Assembly: GCA_017432365.1 (NCBI GenBank)
Contig: JAFRJG010000006.1
Location: forward strand, 41,750-105,749
Reading direction: 5' to 3'
Source: Candidatus Saccharimonadota bacterium
Lineage (GTDB): Bacteria; Patescibacteriota; Saccharimonadia; Saccharimonadales; Saccharimonadaceae
DNA length: 64,000 nt
Numbering within the stretch: position 1 is the first letter of the stretch; every line of letters begins with the position of its first letter. The notes under the pieces were generated by a model. It searched no databases. It was not told the DNA's origin and worked only from the letters and a program-made list of their open reading frames with translations. This document shows, in pieces, positions 32,942-41,768 of the stretch. Made by a program: the position numbers and the translations under genes.

Positions 32942-34310
32942 TACCGCCTCGCGTCAGCTCGAGCCGTTTTCTCCAGAAAACCCCGAAAAAGTTAAAATCT
33001 ACACCTGCGGTCCGACCGTATATTCCTCGCCTCATCTCGGAAACTTCGCCGCATATCTTTACTGGGACCTCCTCCTCCGCGTTTTGAAAGCCGAAGGAAT
33101 GACTCCGTATCGTGTTCTGAACTTGACCGACGTTGGTCATCTCTCCTCTGACGCCGACTCCGGCGAGGATAAGCTCGAAAAAGGCGCGAAAAGGGAAGGA
33201 AAGACCGTCTGGGAAATCGCCGATTTTTATATCGAAAAGTTCAAATCCGACTTCAAAAAGCTCGACCTCCTCGAGCCAGAAATCTGGGCACGCGCGACCG
33301 ATTATATTCCCGCCTCAAAATCCCTCGTCGAAAAGCTTATCGATAACGGCTATACTTACGAAACCTCCGACGGTGTCTATTTCGACACCTCAAAGTTCCC
33401 GGCTTACGCCGACTTCGCCCGCCTTGATCTGGAACACCTCAAGACCGGCGCCCGCGTCGCCTTCTCTTCGGAAAAACGCAATCCCTCCGACTTCGCCGTC
33501 TGGAAATTTATTCAACCCGGCGAGTCCCACGCCATGCGCTGGGACTTCCTCGGTCGCCCCGGATATCCCGGTTGGCATCTCGAGTGTTCCGCCATTATCC
33601 ATGAAACCTTAGCCGAACCGATTGACCTCCATGCCGGCGGTATCGACCATATTCCCGTCCACCACACGAACGAAATTGCCCAAACTTTCGGCGCTTATCA
33701 AAAACCGCTCGCGAACTTCTGGCTCCATTGTAACTTCCTCAAAATCAACGGCGAAAAAATCTCTAAATCCCTTGGCAACCTCGTTACTCTCGATGACCTC
33801 GAGAAAAAAGGTTTCGCCCCCGCCGACTTTAAGCTCTGGCTTTACCAAGGCCATTACCGTTCCGAACGTAACTTTACCTGGAATGATCTCGCTGCCGCCC
33901 GGTCTCGCCGCCGCAAATGGCTCAACGCTTACCTCCGCCAATTCCAACAAGCCACTTCCTCAACCACCGCCTCGGAGCCGTCCCCCGACTTTCGAGCGAC
34001 CCTTCTAGAAAAGCTCGACGACGACCTCAATTCCGCTGCCGCCTTTGCTTATCTCGACTCCTCCCTCGACACTCTCACGCTCGCCGATTGGCGGCTCATT
34101 GAATCCCTCTTCGCGCTCGACCTCGCCTCCGCCGACCGCGACACCGAATATACCGCCCTGAACCAACGACTTACTCCCCTTCTCGAAACCCGTAACCTCG
34201 CCCGAAAAACCAAAGATTACGCCACCGCCGACTGCCTCCGCACCGACCTCGAAAAACAGGGAATCACTTTCCTCGATAAAAACAACATCACCTATTGGCA
34301 GTTCTTATAA
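32925..34310 (+). CDS. cysS: cysteinyl-tRNA synthetase
   Basis: A 461-residue class I synthetase. YTCGPTVYSSPHLGNF has the first zinc Cys and the HIGH equivalent (HLGN); HLECSAI and GGIDHIPVHHTNE provide the other zinc ligands, which are all kept; KINGEKISKSLGN is the KMSKS loop. The frame is open from 32772, but ATG 32925 starts exactly at the family N-terminus (MLKLYNTASRQ) and follows AGGA. It overlaps the convergent tgt gene by 19 bases at the 3' end. Confidence 0.95.
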   Translation: MLKLYNTASRQLEPFSPENPEKVKIYTCGPTVYSSPHLGNFAAYLYWDLLLRVLKAEGMTPYRVLNLTDVGHLSSDADSGEDKLEKGAKREGKTVWEIADFYIEKFKSDFKKLDLLEPEIWARATDYIPASKSLVEKLIDNGYTYETSDGVYFDTSKFPAYADFARLDLEHLKTGARVAFSSEKRNPSDFAVWKFIQPGESHAMRWDFLGRPGYPGWHLECSAIIHETLAEPIDLHAGGIDHIPVHHTNEIAQTFGAYQKPLANFWLHCNFLKINGEKISKSLGNLVTLDDLEKKGFAPADFKLWLYQGHYRSERNFTWNDLAAARSRRRKWLNAYLRQFQQATSSTTASEPSPDFRATLLEKLDDDLNSAAAFAYLDSSLDTLTLADWRLIESLFALDLASADRDTEYTALNQRLTPLLETRNLARKTKDYATADCLRTDLEKQGITFLDKNNITYWQFL

Positions 34311-35389
34311 TACCTACCCAAGAACTCTTCCTTATACTCCGCGAAAGTCCCCTTACTAAGACTCTCGCGGATTTTTTCCACCGTCCGTACTACGAACCTC
34401 TCGTTATGTATCGACGCTAAAACTTTCGCCGTTATCTCATCAACCTTAAACAAATGATGTAAATACGCTCGCGTATAATTCTGGCATAGCTCACAATCAC
34501 AACCTTCCACAAGCGGCGTAAAATCATGCGTAAATCGCGCATTTTTGATATTTACCCGCCCGTCTAAGGTATATAGCGACCCGTTCCGCGCCATCCGTGT
34601 CGGTCCAACGCAGTCAAAAGTGTCAATTCCTTCCTCCGCGCCAATAAATAAATCTCTTGGCTCTTGGCCCATACCTAATAAATGTCTCGGTTTCTCCTCC
34701 GGCAAAATCGTATTAACCGCCTCAAGCATCTCCACCATTCCTTCCGCCGTAAAAACTCCGCCAATCCCGAACCCGTCCACCTCCTGCCCGGCACAAAACT
34801 CCGCCGACTGCTTACGCAAGTCCAAAAACGTCCCGCCCTGCACAACGCCATACAAATACTGCTCCGGCAATCCTTGCTTCAGATACTCCTCACGCAACTT
34901 CGCATTTTCCACCACACATCTCGAAAGCCATCTATGCGTCCGCTCCATCGCTCGCTCCATGTCGTCGCGCGACTCCGACTTCGCCAACTGGTCAAACGCC
35001 ATATGAATATCCGCTCCAATCTGCCATTGTGCCTGCATCGACAGCTCCGGCGTCATCAAAAACTCTCGCCCGTCGATATGTGACTTAAACTTCGCTCCAT
35101 CTTCCGTAATCCGCACATTTGGCAAACTAAAAATCTGAAACCCGCCCGAATCCGTAAACGTCGGCCTCTGCCAACCCATAAACTCCGCCAATCCTCTCCC
35201 CTCCCGAATCAGCTCCGTCCCCGGACGTAAAACTAAATGATAAGTATTCGCAAGTACCGCCTGCGACCCGAGCGTCCTCATCTGCTCGAACGTCAACGCT
35301 TTAACCGTCGCCCGCGTCGCCGCCCCAACAAACGCCGGCGTTTTTATCACACCATGCGGAGTCTTTATCTCTCCGACCCGAGCCAGCAC
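34292..35389 (-). CDS. tgt: tRNA-guanine transglycosylase
   Basis: A 365-residue TIM-barrel enzyme that swaps G34 for preQ1 in tRNAs. TDSGGFQIFSL holds a catalytic Asp, FDCVGPTRMARNG the nucleophile region, and GCDCELC...HHLF the zinc site, which is intact. The annotated start is GTG 35389, but in-frame codons upstream (35390-35410) encode F-T-I-E-K-R-E, which resembles the conserved N-terminus; the true start may be a rare codon such as ATT 35404, close to the predicted transcript start. Confidence 0.93.
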   Translation of the reverse strand: MLARVGEIKTPHGVIKTPAFVGAATRATVKALTFEQMRTLGSQAVLANTYHLVLRPGTELIREGRGLAEFMGWQRPTFTDSGGFQIFSLPNVRITEDGAKFKSHIDGREFLMTPELSMQAQWQIGADIHMAFDQLAKSESRDDMERAMERTHRWLSRCVVENAKLREEYLKQGLPEQYLYGVVQGGTFLDLRKQSAEFCAGQEVDGFGIGGVFTAEGMVEMLEAVNTILPEEKPRHLLGMGQEPRDLFIGAEEGIDTFDCVGPTRMARNGSLYTLDGRVNIKNARFTHDFTPLVEGCDCELCQNYTRAYLHHLFKVDEITAKVLASIHNERFVVRTVEKIRESLSKGTFAEYKEEFLGRYYKNCQ

Positions 35390-35409
35390 CTCTCTTTTTT
35401 CAATCGTAA

Positions 35410-35436
35410 ACTATAACATTTTCTCTCCATCGCCAA
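35410..35436 (-). promoter_or_regulatory. possible tgt promoter
   Basis: On the minus strand TTGGCG (35436-35431), 15-nt spacer, TATAGT (35415-35410). The (AT)10 tract lies just upstream. Confidence 0.4.
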
Positions 35437-35455
35437 TATATATATATATATATAT
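35436..35455. repeat. (AT)10 dinucleotide tract
   Basis: A 20-bp AT repeat between the queA stop and the tgt promoter, directly upstream of the tgt -35 region. Confidence 0.9.
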
Positions 35456-36480
35456 TACATAATCAGCATCGAATCTCCATAACTCAAAAACTGATATTTC
35501 TCCTCGACTGCATGCTGATACGCCGCATGTAGCTTGTCCCATCCCGCGAACGCCGCCGCCAACATCAAAACCGTCGATTTCGGCGCATGAAAGTTCGTCA
35601 ACAATACATCAACTAATCCGAACTTAAACCCTGGATAAATAAATATATTATCCTCTCCCGAGGTTTTACCAGTTTTCGCATAAAACTCAAGTGTCCGCGC
35701 GACCGTCGTTCCGACCGCCACCACTCGCCCGCCCTGCGCCTTCGTCTGTTTTATCGCCTCAAGCGTCTCGTCCGGAATCAAAAACCATTCCGAATGCATT
35801 TCGTGCTTCTCGACTTCCTCTGTCCGAATCGGCAAAAACGTCCCAAGCCCCACATGAAGCGTTAAATATTCAACTTTTACTCCCTTCTCCTTCAATTCTT
35901 GAATTAACTGTTCGGTCATATTTAGCGAAGCCGTCGGCGCCGCCGCACTCCCCACTTCTCGTGCCCAAACCGTCTGATATCGCTTCGTATCTTCCGCTGT
36001 CGCTTCCCGCTTCAGATATGGCGGCAAGGGGACTACCCCGAACTCCTCCGCCACTTCCCAAAGTCCCCTCCCCGACTCCGTTTTTACTTCCGCCGTCCCG
36101 TTACCTAAAATCCGCTCAATCCTCACTCGCTCCGTCGTCGCCTGTTTCTCTCGGTCTAAAACCGTCAGCCTGTCCCCCTCATGCAACTTCCCCCGATACA
36201 ACACTCGCTGTTTCTCGTCGCCATGTTTTTCTAACACTACTAGCTCCCGCGCCCGCCCGTCCGGAAGTTCCGTCAACACTCGACTTCTCATCACTCTCGT
36301 ATCATTCAAAATCATTAAATCCCCCGGACGTAAAAACTCGCCTAGCTCTCGGTATCGCGAATCAACTAACTCCCCCGTCTCTCGATTCAATACCAACAAC
36401 CGCGTCGTTCCGCGTTCCTTCGGCGGAAACTTCGCCATCCGTTCTTCCGGCAAATCATAAAAAAAATCAGCAACTAACAT
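35455..36480 (-). CDS. queA: tRNA preQ1 ribosyltransferase-isomerase
   Basis: A 341-residue QueA: DFFYDLPEERMAKFPPKERG at the start, LILNDTRV-type MILNDTRVMRSRV, and LHVGLGTFLPIRTEEVEKHEMHSE as the main signature. It transfers ribose from SAM to make epoxyqueuosine. With tgt downstream, the cell can modify tRNA from preQ1, yet no preQ1-synthesis gene is in the window. A TATAAT ends 9 nt before the ATG, so the mRNA is probably leaderless. Confidence 0.95.
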   Translation of the reverse strand: MLVADFFYDLPEERMAKFPPKERGTTRLLVLNRETGELVDSRYRELGEFLRPGDLMILNDTRVMRSRVLTELPDGRARELVVLEKHGDEKQRVLYRGKLHEGDRLTVLDREKQATTERVRIERILGNGTAEVKTESGRGLWEVAEEFGVVPLPPYLKREATAEDTKRYQTVWAREVGSAAAPTASLNMTEQLIQELKEKGVKVEYLTLHVGLGTFLPIRTEEVEKHEMHSEWFLIPDETLEAIKQTKAQGGRVVAVGTTVARTLEFYAKTGKTSGEDNIFIYPGFKFGLVDVLLTNFHAPKSTVLMLAAAFAGWDKLHAAYQHAVEEKYQFLSYGDSMLIM

Positions 36481-36489
36481 ACTTTCTTC

Positions 36490-36495
36490 ATTATA
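36490..36495 (-). promoter_or_regulatory. -10 element for queA, leaderless
   Basis: TATAAT on the minus strand ends 9 nt before the queA ATG. A separate plus-strand TATAAT near 36502 serves the AI-2E gene, which has AAGGAGG before its ATG. Confidence 0.55.
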
Positions 36496-36526
36496 TCATG
36501 TTATAATAACTTTCATAAGGAGGACC

Positions 36527-37690
36527 ATGTCTCGTCAAATTATCGAAGTAGAAACGAAAACTTTCATCCGCTTTTGGCTCGTCATCTTCGCCCTCGTCAT
36601 TAGCGGTATGTTTCTTTATAAAATCCGCGAAGCGCTCGGAATTATCGGCTCTGCCGTCCTGCTCGCGATTGCGATTCGCCCCCTTGCGCTAAAAATCGAC
36701 GACTTCCTCAGTGGTCAATCCCCCCGAAAATCCTCCTCGAAAAGATCCGCTAAGCCCGCCGTCATCTCCTCCGACCCTCCTGCCCCCGTCGCCTCTCGAA
36801 AGCCGACCCTCTCCAACATTTTAGCTTATTCAATCGTTCTTCTCTTCCTTCTCGCCGCCGTAATTACCATCGGTCCGATTTTGATTAGCGAAATGTCCCG
36901 TTTTCTGAAAAACCTCCCTGACATGGCGTCGAACGCCTCTCTTGAAGGTCTCGACAATCTCTTCGCTTCGCTCGGTCTCGGCGACTTCTCCGCCTCCCTC
37001 TCCTCCGCCCTTGAAAATCTCTCTTCCTCCCTCCTCGGTTCCTTCGGCTCTAATATCTTCTCCTCGGTTAGCGCCCTCTCCGGTATAATCACAACCGTTG
37101 TTGTTACTTTAATCATGACTCTCTTCTTCCTTATCGAAGGACCCGCCATGGTTGATGATTTCTGGGATAAAGTCAGCTCAAAAACCAAGTCTTCCTCCGA
37201 GATAAAGCGCATCGTCTCGAAAATGGCTTGGGTTGTTTCCACGTTCGTTGATAAGAAAATCGTCGTCGCCGTCGTTAACGGAATCGCCTCCGCCGTCTTC
37301 ATCTTCATTCTCACAATTATCTTCGACGCCAATACCGCTCTCGCTCTTCCGCTCGGTTTTATCGCCATGATTTTCTGTATTATTCCGATGTTCGGACAAT
37401 TCATCGGCGGTATCTCAATCACCTTAATCCTCCTCTTGAATAATCCTTTCATGGCGCTTATCTGGGCAGTTTATTATTCCATTTACAGCGTTATCGAGTC
37501 TAACGTCTTCGAGCCAAAAATCCAAGGTAACGCCCTCGACCTCCGCCCCGTCATCGTCCTCGTCGCCGTAACAATCGGTACTTACGCCCTCGGCTTCTTC
37601 GGAACGTTAATTTCCATTCCTATCGCCGGCTGTATTAAGGTTCTCATCGACGAATATCCTAATCTCCGCGACCTCTCGGAAAAACGCTAA
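36527..37690 (+). CDS. AI-2E-family (PerM-like) transporter
   Basis: A 387-residue membrane protein with about eight helices. A Ser/Lys/Pro-rich cytoplasmic loop (about 62-97) separates helices 2 and 3, and IEPKIQGNAL-like NVFEPKIQGNALDLRP is the family signature. Relatives export autoinducer-2 or act as ion antiporters; the substrate is unknown. It starts after AAGGAGG. The next operon encodes a two-component system with its own -10 element. Confidence 0.88.
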   Translation: MSRQIIEVETKTFIRFWLVIFALVISGMFLYKIREALGIIGSAVLLAIAIRPLALKIDDFLSGQSPRKSSSKRSAKPAVISSDPPAPVASRKPTLSNILAYSIVLLFLLAAVITIGPILISEMSRFLKNLPDMASNASLEGLDNLFASLGLGDFSASLSSALENLSSSLLGSFGSNIFSSVSALSGIITTVVVTLIMTLFFLIEGPAMVDDFWDKVSSKTKSSSEIKRIVSKMAWVVSTFVDKKIVVAVVNGIASAVFIFILTIIFDANTALALPLGFIAMIFCIIPMFGQFIGGISITLILLLNNPFMALIWAVYYSIYSVIESNVFEPKIQGNALDLRPVIVLVAVTIGTYALGFFGTLISIPIAGCIKVLIDEYPNLRDLSEKR

Positions 37691-37763
37691 TTTTAACCGC
37701 CCATTTTAAGGTTCGTTTCACCTCCCCTTTATATAATATCTTTATATAAACAAGGAACCATTT

Positions 37764-38429
37764 ATGCGAATACTTTACGTTGAAGATGAAAAACTTTTAG
37801 CCGACGCCGTTATTCATCTTTTAGAAAAAGCTGACATCTCCGTCGATTGGGCATCCGACGGAGAAGAAGGACTCCGCCTCGCGAAAAAACCGGTTTACGA
37901 CGCGCTCGTTCTCGACATCATGCTCCCGAAAATGTCCGGTCTCGAGATTCTCGAGATTATTCGTAAACAGGGAATTAAAACCCCGGTCATCATGCTTTCC
38001 GCCCTCTCCGAAGTTGAAGACAAAGTAAAAGGTCTCGAAATCGGCGCCGACGATTACCTCGGAAAACCGTTTAAGACCTCCGAACTTATCGCCCGCCTCA
38101 AGGCACTCTCGCGTCGTCCCGCTCTCCAAAACTCAAAAACCCTCAAATTCGCCGACTTAACTTTCGACTTAGACAACCGTACCGTCAACGACATCGAACT
38201 AACCGAAAAAGAAGCTGAAATCCTCGAAATGCTCCTCAAATCTGGCGAAAAAACCGTTCAAAAAGACTACATTCTCGCTCATGTCTGGGGCGCCGACATG
38301 CTCGCCGAAGATAATTATGTCGAAGTTTACATGTCTTACCTTCGGAAAAAGTTAAAATCCCTCGGCTCAAAAGTCAAAATTAAGACCATTCGCGGTCTCG
38401 GTTATAAACTCACATGTTCCGAAAGTTAA
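37764..38429 (+). CDS. OmpR-family response regulator
   Basis: A 221-residue regulator. The receiver has acidic residues in YVEDEK, the phospho-acceptor Asp in LVLDIMLPK near 50 and Lys in LGKPF near 100. The C-terminal winged helix (about 125-220) includes LTEKEAEILEMLL and NYVEVYMSYLRKKL. It is phosphorylated by the kinase whose gene overlaps its 3' end by 16 bases. A TATAAT near 37735 and AAGGAA precede the ATG. Confidence 0.95.
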   Translation: MRILYVEDEKLLADAVIHLLEKADISVDWASDGEEGLRLAKKPVYDALVLDIMLPKMSGLEILEIIRKQGIKTPVIMLSALSEVEDKVKGLEIGADDYLGKPFKTSELIARLKALSRRPALQNSKTLKFADLTFDLDNRTVNDIELTEKEAEILEMLLKSGEKTVQKDYILAHVWGADMLAEDNYVEVYMSYLRKKLKSLGSKVKIKTIRGLGYKLTCSES

Positions 38430-39409
38430 GAAACCGGTTCGTCCTGCTCAACCTCCTCACAACGAGTCTAATTTTAATCGCCTCGTATTCTATCGTCTTC
38501 GCCGTTACGAGTGTCAACGTCCGCCAAAAGCCCCTCCCTTTCAGCGAACCTCTCCCGCTTGACCAGTCCGAAGCCGTCGCTGATTTCTCTGGCTCCGTTG
38601 AAACCTCGAACTTTTCCGAATTTGAAACTCGTATTCTTGAAACCCGCATCCGCGAAGACCGCCAAGCCTCTATCGACCGCCTTCTCTTGACCCTCCTTTG
38701 CACTGGCGTCGCCGTCGAAGTTATCGTCGCCGCCTTCTCCTTTTATTTCGCCAGCGAAGCCATCAAGCCCGTGAAAACCGCCTACGAAACTCAAAAAATC
38801 TTCATCGCAAACGCCTCCCATGAAATCAAAACCCCGGTCGCCGCTATCAAGGCAAACCTCGAAGCTGCCGACCTCTCATCAGAAAATCATTGGATTAAAA
38901 ACATCGAACTTGAAGCCGACAAAATCGAACGCTTAAATCTCGACCTGCTCAAGCTCGCTAAAACCGACGCTATAACCGAAGCCGTTACTCTCGAGGAAAC
39001 CGAGTTGAAACCCCTCGTTAAATCAACCGTCGCCGGTTTCGAATCTCGCCTAAAAGCTAAACATCTCTCCCTAAAAACCTCATACCGCCTCGAGACGAAA
39101 ACCTCCGCCAAGCTCAATCCTGCCGACTTCCGCGAGATTCTCGAAATCCTCCTCGATAACGCTATAAAATACTCTAAACAAAAAATCTCCCTGACTCTCT
39201 CCCCGAAATCTCTCGAACTGAAAAACGACGGCGTGACCATTCCCCCAGAAAAACTCCCTCATATCTTCGACCGCTTTTATCAAGTCGATAAAAGCGCTAG
39301 CGGCTCCGGACTCGGTCTCGCGATTGCCGACTCCCTCGCCAAGCGCAACGGCTGGCATCTCACCGCTGCCTCCGACTCCTCCTCAACTTCCTTCACGCTC
39401 CACTTCTAA
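38414..39409 (+). CDS. sensor histidine kinase
   Basis: A 331-residue kinase: N-terminal membrane helix (about 10-33), a short extracytoplasmic domain of about 65 residues, a second helix near 95-117, then the H-box ANASHEIKTPVAAIKANLE and an ATPase domain with N-box LLDNAIKYS and G-box GSGLGLAIADSL. There is no HAMP domain to be seen, so the second helix leads straight into the dimerisation helix. The signal is unknown. Confidence 0.93.
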   Translation: MFRKLRNRFVLLNLLTTSLILIASYSIVFAVTSVNVRQKPLPFSEPLPLDQSEAVADFSGSVETSNFSEFETRILETRIREDRQASIDRLLLTLLCTGVAVEVIVAAFSFYFASEAIKPVKTAYETQKIFIANASHEIKTPVAAIKANLEAADLSSENHWIKNIELEADKIERLNLDLLKLAKTDAITEAVTLEETELKPLVKSTVAGFESRLKAKHLSLKTSYRLETKTSAKLNPADFREILEILLDNAIKYSKQKISLTLSPKSLELKNDGVTIPPEKLPHIFDRFYQVDKSASGSGLGLAIADSLAKRNGWHLTAASDSSSTSFTLHF

Positions 39410-39461
39410 CCCCCTGAAAAACTCGTATCACAAGCCCCGTATCTCCCGCACTCCCGAATCC

Positions 39462-39494
39462 AAAAAGCCCCCGCTACGCTGCGAGGGCTTTTTT
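39462..39494. terminator. bidirectional terminator between kinase and glutaredoxin genes
   Basis: AAAAAGCCCCCGC and GCGAGGGCTTTTT form a long stem with one mismatch. It includes the last codons of the glutaredoxin gene. Confidence 0.85.
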
Positions 39495-39671
39495 AATCGC
39501 ACGCCGGTCGAACCCGACGATACGTTTCCCGTTAATCTCCGTTACCGGCACCGCCGCAATTTCCGGGTCGGACGCCGCGTCAACTTCTTCATATTCGATT
39601 CCTTGCTCATCAAGCCAGTCCATGAGCGTATGACAATATACACAAGTCGGGGTTGTAAAAACTTTAATCAT
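39474..39671 (-). CDS. glutaredoxin-like thiol oxidoreductase
   Basis: A 65-residue thioredoxin-fold protein of the NrdH/glutaredoxin type, short for the family. TPTCVYCHTL holds the CxxC active site, VPVTEINGKRIVGFD the cis-Pro and glutathione-like site. It probably reduces disulfides in a cell with few other thiol systems. The stop codon lies within the terminator hairpin. Confidence 0.88.
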   Translation of the reverse strand: MIKVFTTPTCVYCHTLMDWLDEQGIEYEEVDAASDPEIAAVPVTEINGKRIVGFDRRAIKKALAA

Positions 39672-39696
39672 AATATTTTTATTCTACCATACATTG

Positions 39697-39732
39697 AAAA
39701 ACCCTCCAACTGTGAGGTGAAGGAGGGGTTTT
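39697..39732. terminator. bidirectional terminator
   Basis: AAAAACCCTCC and GGAGGGGTTTT form the stem around a 14-nt loop. It ends the minus-strand gene 39750-40004. Confidence 0.8.
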
Positions 39733-39749
39733 CGCTAACCGGAACTCTG

Positions 39750-40004
39750 TCAGGCAGTGAACAAGTGCCACGATAAATCGTTTGAGTTAAACTCAAGCAC
39801 ATATTTCCTCTGACCTGCCATAACGTCGAAGATATGATGAGCTATCGCGCCAACGAACTTGATATGTGTCCTGAGTAACTCAGTCACTTCAATTTCACCC
39901 TCGCCTCGTCTTTTGAACGAGAGAGGCTGACACGGAGTCATCTCATAGCCAAAAAGAGCCATTACTTCAACACGTTCCTGGTTAATAGTTTTATTGTTTT
40001 TCAT
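39750..40004 (-). CDS. small hypothetical protein (84 aa), possibly DUF6504-like
   Basis: The start ATG 40004 follows AAGGAG; the longer frame to 40049 has no ribosome site. CQPLSFKRRGEGEIEVTELL, then FDVMAGQRKYVLEFNSNDLSWHLF, recalls small proteins of the DUF6504 type, with a beta-strand pattern ending in YxLxxxxxxxWxL; this is only a resemblance. One Cys, no signal peptide. It is a single-gene unit with a long structured 5' leader and its own terminator, which suggests post-transcriptional control. Confidence 0.65.
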   Translation of the reverse strand: MKNNKTINQERVEVMALFGYEMTPCQPLSFKRRGEGEIEVTELLRTHIKFVGAIAHHIFDVMAGQRKYVLEFNSNDLSWHLFTA

Positions 40005-40064
40005 GAATAACTCCTTGAATTGCTTCGTAGAGTCATTTAGTGAGCCCAAACTATAAAGCTCGCA

Positions 40065-40143
40065 GTAACCAGTGAAATGACAAAAACACTGATTACCAAG
40101 GAAAGTGAGTTTTGTCTAATCGGTGACCGAAGTATGACTAGAC
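40065..40143 (-). promoter_or_regulatory. structured 5' leader of the 84-aa gene (two hairpins)
   Basis: On the minus strand, first hairpin at 40143-40114 (GTCTA...TAGAC closing, CGGT/ACCG inside), second at 40096-40065 (GTAATCAGTG with CACTGGTTAC, one G-U pair). A TATAAT at 40152-40147 is the probable -10, giving a leader of about 135 nt before the start codon. Confidence 0.5.
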
Positions 40144-40210
40144 ATTATCATTATATAAGGCTAGAAAAGTTTTTGAAAGTCTTGAAATTCGTAAAGTTTA
40201 TGATGTGGAG

Positions 40211-40861
40211 CTAGAAAAACCTAAACCGATTTATCGGGAACAACCGGAACGTTATCGGTCCAACCACTCGACAATAGGGAATCGTCCCCAGTCCGTTGCG
40301 CGAGTCATACGAGTTCGAGCCTTCTCGGTTATCACCCGACACAAACAACTCACCTTCCGGCACAATCAAATCAACTTCCCCGCTCGTATATTCCTTCGGT
40401 CCGTCCTCGCTCGACACCCGCCACTCTTTATCATAAATAAATCCTTCCGGATACTCGTCGTTATAAATCGTCATCACCCCGCTCTTAACCGTCACGCGCT
40501 CCCCCGGGAATGCAATTACGCGCTTGATAATATATTGGTCCTGAATCCCCGTCGGCGCCGAACAAGTCATCGCCCCGCTCGAATCTCCGTTCGCAAACAC
40601 AATAATCTGTCCGCGCTTCGGCACATATTCCCGACTTAAAAAGTGCGACCAAGAAACCGTCAACCGATTCACAATCACTCGGTCGTCGTTCAATAACGTA
40701 TTCTCCATGCTCCCCCCGACGACATTATACGACCGAAACACAAAGGTATTTAACAATAGCGTCCCGAGCGCCACCGCCCCAACAAACACGACAAGCGATA
40801 TTAAATCTTTCACAATCGGATGACGCTGTAAAAAAGTTGCAGATTTTGATGCTTTCTCCAT
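40211..40861 (-). CDS. lepB: signal peptidase I
   Basis: A 216-residue membrane protease. One N-terminal membrane helix (about 18-40) precedes VGGSMENTL with the catalytic Ser; YIIKRVIAFPGE carries the general-base Lys; SGDNREGSNSYDSRNGLG is the C-terminal box. It cleaves signal peptides of Sec substrates such as the proteins at 8513 and 63539. A TATAAT on the minus strand ends 8 nt before the ATG. Confidence 0.95.
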   Translation of the reverse strand: MEKASKSATFLQRHPIVKDLISLVVFVGAVALGTLLLNTFVFRSYNVVGGSMENTLLNDDRVIVNRLTVSWSHFLSREYVPKRGQIIVFANGDSSGAMTCSAPTGIQDQYIIKRVIAFPGERVTVKSGVMTIYNDEYPEGFIYDKEWRVSSEDGPKEYTSGEVDLIVPEGELFVSGDNREGSNSYDSRNGLGTIPYCRVVGPITFRLFPINRFRFF

Positions 40862-40869
40862 ATACCCCG

Positions 40870-40875
40870 ATTATA
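40870..40875 (-). promoter_or_regulatory. -10 element for lepB, leaderless
   Basis: TATAAT ends 8 nt before the lepB ATG at 40861. Confidence 0.55.
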
Positions 40876-40943
40876 CCATAAATCCCGCTCATACAACATT
40901 TTTGCTCAAGCTTAAATTTTAAGCTAATTTTTATAAGTTTTGC

Positions 40944-40949
40944 TATAAT
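40944..40949 (+). promoter_or_regulatory. extended -10 element for the 40957 gene, leaderless
   Basis: TGCTATAAT ends 7 nt before the ATG. Confidence 0.6.
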
Positions 40950-40956
40950 AAAATAT

Positions 40957-41745
40957 ATGGCAAATGACTACATCTTTATCCGTAAAAGTCGCAACGCGCT
41001 CTCTTCTGTGCTTCACGTCCTCATGAACGTCCTTCTCGGCGCCGGTTCGATTCTTATCGGTCTCGTCTCCGGAAGCTGGCTTATCGGTTTTATCCTCGTC
41101 CTCGTCTCGAAATGGCGCATGTTCGCCGTCCGCCCGCGTTATCTCCTCTTGAACCTGAAGTCGAACCTCGTTGACCTTATCGTCGGCTTCTCTTTCGTCC
41201 TCCTCGGCTTTTTCTCTGGCTCTGAACTCCTCCCCGTTCATTACCTCCTCGCGATTAGCTATACCGTCTGGTTAATCTTCATCAAGCCGAAGACCTCGAA
41301 AAACTGGACTCTGTTTCAGGCTCTCGTCGCCGTCTTCCTCGGAACTTCCGCCTCCGTTATTCTCTGCGCGAGCTTGAACTCCGCCCTTCTCGTCATTCTT
41401 GAGTTTATCATCGGCTACGCCGCCGCCCGCCATGTCCTTGTCCAGAACAACAACTCTCTCGAAAACGGCTTTCCCGCGCTCTTGCTCGGCACTCTCTTCG
41501 CTGAACTCTCCCTTTTCCTTCATTCTTGGCTCATTATTTACACGTTCGTTGACTTCGGGCTGATGCTGCCCCAGCTCGCCCTCGTCCTCTCCCTCCTCGC
41601 CTTTATGCTCGAAAAAGTTTATTCCTCCGTCGAACTTCATGACGGCGCCTTCCGTCTGAAGCCCGTCGCCCTGCCGCTCGCCTTCGGCACTCTTCTCATT
41701 CTCATCATCTTAATCGGCTTTTCTAACCCCATTTTCAACGTCTAA
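40957..41745 (+). CDS. polytopic membrane protein of unknown function
   Basis: A 262-residue protein with about eight hydrophobic helices and short loops. The N-terminus MANDYIFIRKSRNALSSV is cytoplasmic by the positive-inside rule. I recognise no motif. It lies 24 nt upstream of the htrA-like protease and may be co-transcribed with it; a role in envelope maintenance is only a guess. Confidence 0.7.
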   Translation: MANDYIFIRKSRNALSSVLHVLMNVLLGAGSILIGLVSGSWLIGFILVLVSKWRMFAVRPRYLLLNLKSNLVDLIVGFSFVLLGFFSGSELLPVHYLLAISYTVWLIFIKPKTSKNWTLFQALVAVFLGTSASVILCASLNSALLVILEFIIGYAAARHVLVQNNNSLENGFPALLLGTLFAELSLFLHSWLIIYTFVDFGLMLPQLALVLSLLAFMLEKVYSSVELHDGAFRLKPVALPLAFGTLLILIILIGFSNPIFNV

Positions 41746-41768
41746 TCTTAATCAAACAGGAGTATTTT

